A stretch of DNA of 64,000 nucleotides from Akkermansiaceae bacterium (GTDB lineage Bacteria; Verrucomicrobiota; Verrucomicrobiia; Verrucomicrobiales; Akkermansiaceae), in NCBI GenBank assembly GCA_903906515.1, contig CAIVKO010000004.1:1-64000 (forward strand), in the 5' to 3' direction. The translations under genes were made by a program, and so were the position numbers. The stretch's first letter is position 1. Every line of letters starts with the position of its first letter. Shown here in pieces: positions 55,666 to 62,772 of the stretch. The notes beneath the pieces were generated by a model. That model ran no database searches. It was not told the DNA's origin and saw only the letters and a program-made list of their open reading frames with translations.

Positions 55666-55734
55666 GGACATCCCATCGGAACCGTGCGCTCCATGATCCG
55701 CCAAAGTGGGCTAAATTCCGAACTCTTCGAATGA
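55666..55734 (+). pseudogene. 3' relic of hicA toxin gene
   Basis: Codons from 55666 read GHPIGTVRSMIRQSGLNSEL then FE and TGA. This is the C-terminal part of HicA (usual pattern IPIGTLRSILRQAGLSVEEF). The frame is closed by TAA at 55663-55665, so the N-terminal 60 or so residues (with the catalytic His) are missing. It follows directly after hicB, where an intact hicA would be expected. Confidence 0.8.
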
Positions 55735-55904
55735 TCCCTACGAAACAACGTGGTTGTCCCGGCGAAGCACAGCGAAGCCGAACGAATACAAACGCTACTT
55801 CTCCCGCCCTCTCATGGAAGAACTACAAGATCGTTGAGGTCAGGCCATTAACACACTGATTTTGTCATTTTTTGCACATTGACCCCGTTTTTCAACTTAA
55901 TCTC

Positions 55905-56174
55905 ATGTCCAAATTCATGTTAGAAGTTCAACGCAGTAGCTATGGAGGAAAAAACGCAAAAAAGTTTACCGAGCATATGGCATACAACCGTGACGCTGAT
56001 TTGATTAAAAATTACCTCAACAAGCAGATTAAAAATGGAAAAACAGGGACTTTTCTCTATGCTCATATCGCTCACGAGGTTGGATTAAGTCGTGAGCGCG
56101 TTGCAGAGCTTCTCTTTTCGATTGATTGTGGCAGCAATGGTTTCACTATTAGAAATGAAGGAAATCAACTTTAA
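55905..56174 (+). CDS. Small HTH-like protein from an AT-rich insert
   Basis: 89 residues. The central part FLYAHIAHEVGLSRERVAELLF reads like a helix-turn-helix. Base composition is visibly AT richer than the flanks, as in the next gene. It stands upstream of the R-M pair, so a control-protein-like role is possible but not shown. The ATG at 55905 is chosen; a start at 55872 would also work. Confidence 0.55.
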   Translation: MSKFMLEVQRSSYGGKNAKKFTEHMAYNRDADLIKNYLNKQIKNGKTGTFLYAHIAHEVGLSRERVAELLFSIDCGSNGFTIRNEGNQL

Positions 56175-56229
56175 GCTTGCTTGCTAAACGCAGACTAATA
56201 CCCACTCGAAGCCAGAGATCTCGAAGAGA

Positions 56230-56853
56230 ATGAGCTATTACTATATATCTGATGGAACCGAGGTGACCGGACCTTATTCACTTGAAGAAATTCAACGGGA
56301 CCTTTTCAGCGGGTTAATTTCTCAATCATCACAAGTTTGTGCGGAAGGAACGCAAACTTGGTTGTCTCTCGATTCTCTAATAGAACCAGCCCAGATATCA
56401 ACGCCATCTACGCATCGATTAGCACAAGACGAGACGCCTACGTTACTCGGAGAAAGCAATAGAATTTTGACGAAGCTTCATTATTCTTACATCGACAAAA
56501 TATTCAAGAAAGAGAGAGGTCCGTATGAACCGGAACTCCTCGCACATGCTTGGTTCAACAATCGGATTTCGAGAGAATCCATGATCCACATCCAAGAATT
56601 GGACCAGATGGTCCCTCTATGGATGATTCCTGATTTTAGTTTGGTGCGCGCTATTCGACGCAAAAAGTGGAGACATCTGCTGATTACTGCAGCAATTGCC
56701 TTTCCCATTGTAATAATGATGGCAAAGTGTGTTAGTGATGTGGGATATTCAGTTCCCGACACAAAAAGAGAACGTAGAGCAAAACAGTTTTTCTCGGATC
56801 CAGATAATCGAGATTACTACAATGAATATATGCGTGAAAAGCGCCGGGAATGA
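56230..56853 (+). CDS. GYF_2 (DUF4339) domain membrane protein
   Basis: 207 residues. The N-terminal GYF_2 domain is clear: YYISDGTEVTGPYSLEEIQRDLFSG and SQVCAEGTQTWLSLDSL. A single membrane helix lies at about 151-169 (RHLLITAAIAFPIVIMMA). The C-terminal tail is charged (KRERRAKQFF, REKRRE). Proline-binding GYF domains mediate protein contacts; here the role is unknown. The coding DNA is AT rich, unlike nearly everything else in the window, which points to recent acquisition. Confidence 0.75.
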   Translation: MSYYYISDGTEVTGPYSLEEIQRDLFSGLISQSSQVCAEGTQTWLSLDSLIEPAQISTPSTHRLAQDETPTLLGESNRILTKLHYSYIDKIFKKERGPYEPELLAHAWFNNRISRESMIHIQELDQMVPLWMIPDFSLVRAIRRKKWRHLLITAAIAFPIVIMMAKCVSDVGYSVPDTKRERRAKQFFSDPDNRDYYNEYMREKRRE

Positions 56854-56989
56854 ATGCGGATTTTACATGTAGCTTTCATGGACGGGTTCAAGCCTCTCTG
56901 GGGGCATTCCTGCTATCGTATCATTTACCCTGCTTCCCCTCCCCAAAATTCCTTATTGACAATCACTCAAAAACTGTTCAAGTGAACCC

Positions 56990-58570
56990 ATGATCTCCCC
57001 ATCCACATCCCAAGTTCTCGCAATGGCCGATTCCAGCGGCTGGCGAAGCTGTGTGGAGAAGACTCGGGAAGAGCGGAATGAAGCCGGGCAGTTCTTCACC
57101 CCGCCTCCTATTGCGCGCTTTCTGGCCGGGTGGTTTCACGAAAAGGGTCTCAACCGGCGCTCGTTGCATCTTCTCGATCCCGGAGCGGGCGGAGGAGCTC
57201 TGACAGCGGCAGTGGTGGACCGGGTGACGGCCTTGCGTGCGGAGGGATCCTTGCCCTTACTAGGGGAAGTCACCCTTGAGGCATGGGAAATGGATACGGC
57301 CTTCATTCCCGCCCTGCGGAAGAACCTTGCGGCATGCGCGTCGGTTTTGGAACGAGGCGGCATTCGAGTAAAGATCGATCTCCGGCAAGGAAGCTACATC
57401 GAAGGAGCCGTGGCAGCGTTGGATGGAGGTCTTTTTGGCGACTCGGGCCCGCCGACAGTCACCCATGCGATTCTCAATCCTCCTTATCGCAAGATTGCCA
57501 CCCGCTCACGAGAGCGCATGTTGCTGAACTCGCTCGGCATGGAGACATCGAACCTCTATGCCGCTTTCGTCTGGTTTGCCTTGCGCCAACTCGTCGATGG
57601 CGGCGAACTTTCCGCCATTACTCCGCGTAGCTTCTGCAACGGCCCCTACTTTCGCGACTTCCGCCGCGATTTGGTGGAGAAATCCACTTTCCACAGGGTT
57701 CACCTATTTGAGTCCCGCACCGAGGCCTTCGGTCGCGATGAGGTATTGCAGGAGAATATCCTGTTTCACTTGAGCCGGAGCAACCGCAAGCAACCGGTGA
57801 TCCAGGTGTCAACGGGTAGCTTGGACTGCCCGATTGAAATCAAGGTTCCAGCGGATCGTTTTGTTTGCGCGGATGATCCCGAGAAAGTCATCCACCTCGC
57901 CACCGGGACCGATGCAAATAAAATCCGGGATTTCATCCACAGACTTCCATGCCGACTGGAAGAACTCGCACTGGAAGTTTCGACGGGACCAGTCGTTGAT
58001 TTCCGGATGAAGTCTTCGTTGGCCCAACGGCTGGGTGATCATGAAGTGCCTCTGCTTTATCCGCACTCGATCAAAGCAGGTCGGGTGAACCCTCCTCTTG
58101 GCGACGCATCTGGTTACGGCGGCGCCAGGATTGGAAAAAAACCCGTAGCAATCACAGTCAACGACGAAACCCGCCGTTGGTTAATACCTGCCGCCCGCTT
58201 TGTCCTCATCAAACGATTTTCCTCAAAGGAAGAGAAACGCCGCCTTGTTGCCGGAGTGCTTCATCCGTCCGACTTCCCTGAGGGATTACTCGGACTCGAA
58301 AACCACTTGAATTTCTTTCACCGCAAACGTGCCGGGCTATCCGTCGCCTTGGCGAAGGGTCTGTGCCGCTTTCTCAACTCCTCCGTGGCAGATCGGTATT
58401 TCCGCCAGTTCAATGGACACACCCAGGTCAACGCCACGGACCTGCGGGCATTCCGTTACCCGGATTCCGCCAGCATGGAACAACTGGGAAAAGTCTCACT
58501 GGATGATAGTGACCAGACAGCCATCGATCTTGCAATGACGAGACTCCTTGGTGCACCCTCCTTCGCATGA
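56990..58570 (+). CDS. PstI/BsuBI-type N6-adenine DNA methyltransferase
   Basis: 526 residues. Motif X region GQFFTPPPIARFL (about 33-45), AdoMet motif I LLDPGAGGGALTAAV, and catalytic motif IV NPPY (about residue 163). A target recognition region lies further on (about 300-440). The layout and the partner gene indicate the BsuBI/PstI family that methylates CTGCAG at adenine. ATG at 56990 is used; ATG at 57023 is an alternative. It overlaps the nuclease gene by ATGA. Confidence 0.88.
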   Translation: MISPSTSQVLAMADSSGWRSCVEKTREERNEAGQFFTPPPIARFLAGWFHEKGLNRRSLHLLDPGAGGGALTAAVVDRVTALRAEGSLPLLGEVTLEAWEMDTAFIPALRKNLAACASVLERGGIRVKIDLRQGSYIEGAVAALDGGLFGDSGPPTVTHAILNPPYRKIATRSRERMLLNSLGMETSNLYAAFVWFALRQLVDGGELSAITPRSFCNGPYFRDFRRDLVEKSTFHRVHLFESRTEAFGRDEVLQENILFHLSRSNRKQPVIQVSTGSLDCPIEIKVPADRFVCADDPEKVIHLATGTDANKIRDFIHRLPCRLEELALEVSTGPVVDFRMKSSLAQRLGDHEVPLLYPHSIKAGRVNPPLGDASGYGGARIGKKPVAITVNDETRRWLIPAARFVLIKRFSSKEEKRRLVAGVLHPSDFPEGLLGLENHLNFFHRKRAGLSVALAKGLCRFLNSSVADRYFRQFNGHTQVNATDLRAFRYPDSASMEQLGKVSLDDSDQTAIDLAMTRLLGAPSFA

Positions 58571-59523
58571 CCATGAAAACTGCTGCGGCCAAGCGAGTGA
58601 AAGAGGCCTTGGAGGTTCTAATCGCCGTCGGAATTCCACGGGAGCAGCAGAACGAACGCTCTGCCCTAACTCTGCTCGCCCTCGCTGATATTCGACCACG
58701 CATACCATGGAAATCCGCCAGTGTTCCTCTCCGTCGAATCACCGAAATGATGGACTGGATGCGCGATCATTACGACGTCCGCTATGCCCCGAACACCCGG
58801 GAAACCATTCGGCGTCAAACGGTTCACCAGTTCGTCCAACACGGCCTGCTCATTGAAAATCCCGACAAGCTGGATAGGCCGATCAACAGCCCCAAGTGGT
58901 GCTACCAGCTTTCCGGGGAAGCCTTGAAACTGCTTCAAACCGTTGGATCAACGGCCTTCAAGAAACAACTTCAGCAGTTCCGCAAGAACCCTGCGGCAAG
59001 CGCTCTACAAGCCCGGCACCGTGATCTTCCACGCGAAACCGTCTGCATGCCAGATGGTGCGACCATCCAACTTTCCGCAGGAGGACAGAATGCCTTGATC
59101 CGCGCCATCGTGGAGGAATTTACACCGCGCTTCGTCCGGGGCCCGCAGGTTCTCTTGCTTGGCGATGCCGCGAATAAAGAAATCATCAGCAACGATGAGT
59201 CCCTTGCGGAACTGGGTGTTGCTCTTCCAAAACGAGGCAAAGCCCCAGATGTTCTGATTTACGATTCCGAAAACGATTGGCTGTTTATCATCGAGGCAGT
59301 CACCTCTCATGGCCCAATCGATCAAAAACGCAAGAACGAACTAACCGATCTCTTTTCCTCAGCTCGGCCGGGCCTGGTTTTCGTCACCGCATTCATCGAC
59401 CACAAGACTTATAGCAAATACCATGTTTCAATTGCATGGGAAACAGAAGCATGGGTCGCCGAAACTCCGGATCACATGCTTCATCGCAACGGCTGCCGTT
59501 TTCTCGGCCCCTACCCCGCATGA
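58567..59523 (+). CDS. PstI/BsuBI-family type II restriction endonuclease
   Basis: 318 residues. The family marks are a helical N-terminal part and a catalytic half with LLLGDAANKEII, then APDVLIYDSENDWLFIIEAVTSHGPI (the PD...ExV/K-like core with the GPI turn), and PGLVFVTAFIDHKTY. Together with the methylase upstream it forms a complete type II R-M system, predicted to cut CTGCAG. Translation is coupled to the methylase (ATGA overlap), so the nuclease cannot be made without it. Confidence 0.88.
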   Translation: MTMKTAAAKRVKEALEVLIAVGIPREQQNERSALTLLALADIRPRIPWKSASVPLRRITEMMDWMRDHYDVRYAPNTRETIRRQTVHQFVQHGLLIENPDKLDRPINSPKWCYQLSGEALKLLQTVGSTAFKKQLQQFRKNPAASALQARHRDLPRETVCMPDGATIQLSAGGQNALIRAIVEEFTPRFVRGPQVLLLGDAANKEIISNDESLAELGVALPKRGKAPDVLIYDSENDWLFIIEAVTSHGPIDQKRKNELTDLFSSARPGLVFVTAFIDHKTYSKYHVSIAWETEAWVAETPDHMLHRNGCRFLGPYPA

Positions 59524-59553
59524 TTTTCAATTCACCCGCCTCAACCATTCATC

Positions 59554-60720
59554 ATGCACAGCCGGACTCTACGGATCCTCCTTTCCGGAATCATGCTTGC
59601 TTCAGCCCTGCCCGTCGCCGCGCGGACATGGACGACTTCGATCGGACGCACCTTCGAAGCGGAATTCGTCAGCATGGATGGCAACGGTGCGACCTTCATG
59701 TTTTCGGACGGTCGGAAATTCACCATGCCCGTCGCCGAGCTGAGCGCCGCCGATCAGGCACAACTCAAGGGTGGAGGACCGGGCGTCGCGGCAGAGGCGG
59801 TCGCCGCAAGTTTCGGACGGCCATGGCCACGGGAAATCCGCCTTGATGGCCCGGTCGCCTGCAAAATCATCTCGGAGGATCCCGCCAAAAAACAATACAT
59901 CTACGAAAGTCCGGGTTACCGCTTTACCTGCGACGCCAGGGTGACGGATGACGCGCTGAGAAACTTCGCCGTCATGTTTGAGGCGACCCGTAAATACGCC
60001 AAAGCCCTTCCCCTATCGATGGGTGGCGGGGCTGGTGCCGATGGTCGGCTGGACATCCGGTTGTTCGGCACCCGCGAGGCCTATACTGCAGCGGGCGGAC
60101 AACCCGGAAGCGGCGGATTTTTCACCCGTGGAGCCGTGTTCGTGCCGATGGAAAGTCTCGGACTCAAGAACGTGGGAACAGGATACAGCCTTGATACCAA
60201 GCGTCACAACAAGGTGCTGGTTCACGAACTCGCGCACCAGCTCACACCTAACAGCTATTTTGTTCCCGGGGCGCAAGGATGGTTCAGCGAGGGACTGGCG
60301 GAATATATTTCCATCACTCCCTATAACTGGGGATACTTCAGCCCGGATATTTATGGCAATATCGTCAAGGCCTACGCCACCGCACGGGGGGCTGACGGAA
60401 CCGGAGGCCGTGGAATCGGCATCGAAATCGCCGCACCGAAACTCCATTCCTTTTTGCTCATGCCCTACGGCGAATTTTCCGGGCTCAACGCGAATTTCAA
60501 CTATGCTCTCGGGTTGCTGGTGACGCATTATTTCTTCCACATGGAGGATGGCGGCAAAGCAACCCGCATCAGAAAATTCCTGCAAGGGCTTCAAGCCGGC
60601 CAGCAAGGGGAAGCTGCCCTGTTGCCACTGCTCGGCGGCGGCAACTACGAAAAACTGGAAGGCGAAATCACCACCGCATGGGCACGTATGGGCGTGAACA
60701 TCCACTTCGGCACCCACTGA
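59554..60720 (+). CDS. Exported SHD1-domain zinc metallopeptidase
   Basis: 388 residues with a signal peptide (MHSRTLRILLSGIMLASALPVAA). An SHD1-like domain follows: TSIGRTFEAEFVSMDGNGATF and KFTMPVAELSAADQ. The peptidase core shows VLVHELAHQLT (HExxH) and FSEGLAEYIS (third ligand Glu), as in DUF1570/gluzincin families. Probably a periplasmic or surface protease; substrate unknown. The SHD1 part is common in Planctomycetota and Verrucomicrobiota proteins. Confidence 0.85.
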   Translation: MHSRTLRILLSGIMLASALPVAARTWTTSIGRTFEAEFVSMDGNGATFMFSDGRKFTMPVAELSAADQAQLKGGGPGVAAEAVAASFGRPWPREIRLDGPVACKIISEDPAKKQYIYESPGYRFTCDARVTDDALRNFAVMFEATRKYAKALPLSMGGGAGADGRLDIRLFGTREAYTAAGGQPGSGGFFTRGAVFVPMESLGLKNVGTGYSLDTKRHNKVLVHELAHQLTPNSYFVPGAQGWFSEGLAEYISITPYNWGYFSPDIYGNIVKAYATARGADGTGGRGIGIEIAAPKLHSFLLMPYGEFSGLNANFNYALGLLVTHYFFHMEDGGKATRIRKFLQGLQAGQQGEAALLPLLGGGNYEKLEGEITTAWARMGVNIHFGTH

Positions 60721-60724
60721 TATC

Positions 60725-61384
60725 TTGAAACCACCCACTGATAGAACCCGGCCCTGGATTTCCGTGAACCTTGCGGTCTCTGCCGACGGCAAGACCAGCG
60801 ATGTTGCGGGCCTTCCGTCCGGATGGACATCCAGAGCGGATCACGATCGATTGTTAGATCTTCGCGCCACTGCCGGAGCACTACTCGTCGGCAGGCGGAC
60901 ACTGGTGGCTGATTGCATGACCCTGACCTGCCCGGGCAGGGAGATCCAACCGCTGCGTTGCGTGGTCGCAGGAAGTGGTGAGGTTCCCGAATACCATCCC
61001 TTGTTCGAACGGGCGGGCGGTGCCATCCACTGGTTGGTCACCGGCGAGCCCCCTTCCCTCGTGCTGCGGTTTCCGGCGGAGGTCACGGTCCATCGAGGAA
61101 CGCTGGCGGATTTCCTAACAACCATCAAAACCCAACTCGGCGTGGATCACGTCCACTGCGAGGGAGGCGGCACCTTGATCCGCATGCTGGCGGAAATGGA
61201 TGCGATCGACGAACTACACCTGACTCTTGCTGGCCACACACTGTTCGGCGGACAAGAGGCACCAACGCCGACCGGATCACCTTCGGACTATCTGCCGAAG
61301 TCGCTTGAGTTCCGCATCAGCAGGTTCGAAGCCTCTCCCGGAACCGGGGAATGCTTCATGAGCTACAGGCGGCACGCTCAGTGA
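60725..61384 (+). CDS. RibD C-terminal/dihydrofolate reductase-fold protein
   Basis: 219 residues. WISVNLAVSADGKTSD at the start, DLRATAGALLVGRRTLVADC next, and HCEGGGTLIRMLAE (Gly-Gly-Gly cofactor loop) are the marks of the RibD_C fold, which reduces a flavin precursor or related compound with NADPH. No deaminase domain, so a stand-alone reductase. Start is TTG at 60725, straight after the peptidase stop. Confidence 0.8.
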   Translation: MKPPTDRTRPWISVNLAVSADGKTSDVAGLPSGWTSRADHDRLLDLRATAGALLVGRRTLVADCMTLTCPGREIQPLRCVVAGSGEVPEYHPLFERAGGAIHWLVTGEPPSLVLRFPAEVTVHRGTLADFLTTIKTQLGVDHVHCEGGGTLIRMLAEMDAIDELHLTLAGHTLFGGQEAPTPTGSPSDYLPKSLEFRISRFEASPGTGECFMSYRRHAQ

Positions 61385-61545
61385 GCGGGTTTTTCGTGGG
61401 TATCACCGTGACCCGCGGCAGGAGCCGCATGGCTGTCGTGAGACTCGTTGAGTTGTTTGGTGCCATCGGGTCCATCGAACTCATGGCGTTCGCAGGAGAC
61501 GCCCAACATCGCAACAGCCAGCAGCAGCATGGAAAAAAGTTTCAT
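61378..61545 (-). CDS. Small lipoprotein (55 aa)
   Basis: Minus-strand frame from ATG at 61545: MKLFSMLLLAVAMLGVSCER, so a lipobox LGVSC with Cys18, then a His/Asp-rich tail ending GHGDTHEKPAH. Very short but typical of small envelope lipoproteins. Its end overlaps the convergent reductase gene by 7 bases. Function unknown. Confidence 0.65.
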   Translation of the reverse strand: MKLFSMLLLAVAMLGVSCERHEFDGPDGTKQLNESHDSHAAPAAGHGDTHEKPAH

Positions 61546-61844
61546 CGCGCCGCTTCTTTAGCCGCTCGCGGCGGAAACGCAACCCCCAAAGCTGAAAAGG
61601 AAATTGGAGATGGGGTAATTTGATATTGGGGATTTAAATTCAATGAATTAACCGCAACTGCAAACTCACTTTCTGGATGAGCCAAGTCGAATGTCCAAGT
61701 ATTTGAAAATGAAAACCTAATGTCTCAATTTGACTTCACTGCGCTCCGTCCAACCAGAATGGTTTCGCATGATTTTCCAAGCCGCCGAAAGCGGCCACTG
61801 GTTTCAAATCCCCAATTTCCTTTCAAGCATCAGAGGTTTTGGGC
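61546..61844. other. Intergenic region without recognised genes
   Basis: About 300 bases between two minus-strand genes (the small lipoprotein and the HAD gene). It must hold the lipoprotein promoter. AT-rich parts near 61620-61660 are compatible with that. The HAD gene ends at 61845, and no terminator was seen there. Confidence 0.45.
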
Positions 61845-62462
61845 TCAGCAGGACATCGAAAGCAAGGGCGATGGAATCGCAATCACCTGCATCCCGGCAC
61901 GCTCGGCGGCGAGAATCCCGGAGGGAGCGTCATCAAGGGCCAAACATTTGGCTGGCGCTACTCCGACGAGGCGGGCGGCGTAGAGGAACACATCCGGCTC
62001 GGGTTTCCCGATCGGCACATCATCCACCGTCACCACTTCGTCAAACCAGTCCGAAATACCCACAACGTGAAGGATTTTCTCCACCACCATGCGGGTGCCG
62101 CCACTGGCGATCGCCATCGGCACCTTACCACGCAGTGAAGCCGCGAAATCCGCAACCTCATCGATCAGGGTGATCGTTTTCAAACGCTTCAGAAACGCCT
62201 CGCGTTTGGCGAAAGCAACGGCTTCGGGATCGAGTCGCAGGTCATACTCATCGTTGAGTTCCACCACGATATCGCGGGTTGGGCGGCCTCCCATGGCCAT
62301 GAAGACGTCCTCTTTGAAAATGCCACCCGCGCCATAAAGAGCGAGAGCCTCGCACCACGCCTCAAAGTGCGCCGGCATGGAATCCACCAAAGTTCCGTCA
62401 CAATCGAAAATCACAGCGTCAAAACCGCACTTGGGGAAGGAAAAGGGACCGATACTTGCCAT
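61845..62462 (-). CDS. HAD-superfamily phosphatase (beta-phosphoglucomutase-like)
   Basis: 205 residues. HAD motif I is DCDGTLVDS (Asp20, Asp22), motif II Ser in AIASGGT, Lys in GKPEPDVF, and motif IV LALDDAPSGI. The helical cap between motifs I and II places it in the PGMB/YqaB group acting on sugar phosphates. Cytoplasmic. The ATG at 62462 is used; the longer frame to 62669 only adds repeat-derived codons. Confidence 0.88.
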   Translation of the reverse strand: MASIGPFSFPKCGFDAVIFDCDGTLVDSMPAHFEAWCEALALYGAGGIFKEDVFMAMGGRPTRDIVVELNDEYDLRLDPEAVAFAKREAFLKRLKTITLIDEVADFAASLRGKVPMAIASGGTRMVVEKILHVVGISDWFDEVVTVDDVPIGKPEPDVFLYAARLVGVAPAKCLALDDAPSGILAAERAGMQVIAIPSPLLSMSC

Positions 62463-62541
62463 GGCGCGGCAGGCATTAGTGGCTATCCAGCAGATTGGCA
62501 AGACTGGGGTTGGAAAAAATAACGATTTTTTCCTCAGAGCC

Positions 62542-62772
62542 GGTCTGAATATTCTCGAAGGCAGGGACCTTCTTTGCCTGCGTCCATGCGGTATGCGCTT
62601 CGCGGCTGCTTGTGCCGCTAATGCGGCCAAGGCATTCCGAGCGGTCCGAGAGAATGAGGTGTGAACCATCGTCCATGATTCGATTTTAAAGCATTTTCAT
62701 GGCCGCCCGCGCTCTCATTCCATTCGACGGACCGCCCGGAGGATCGGTCCCTGCCATTTTAAGACAGCCTCT
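62542..62772. repeat. MITE/REP-like palindromic element, copy 3 (with insertion)
   Basis: Right arm 62729-62755 is identical to copy 1, and its central loop (62641-62728) is nearly identical to that of copy 1. The left arm starts GGCAGGGACC (62560-62569), is then interrupted by about 71 bases (62570-62640), and resumes with GCGGTCCGAGAG. The outer right end AGACAGCCTCT (62762-62772) abuts the recG stop codon. The insert has its own short inverted pieces (CGGCTGCTTGTGCCG). Confidence 0.82.

Noticed and set aside
60013..60792. 259-codon minus-strand frame
   Set aside because: Antisense to the metallopeptidase with its HExxH motif.
62463..62669. N-terminal extension of the HAD frame
   Set aside because: Codons come from the repeat element; the same peptide start also appears opposite the MBL gene near 526.
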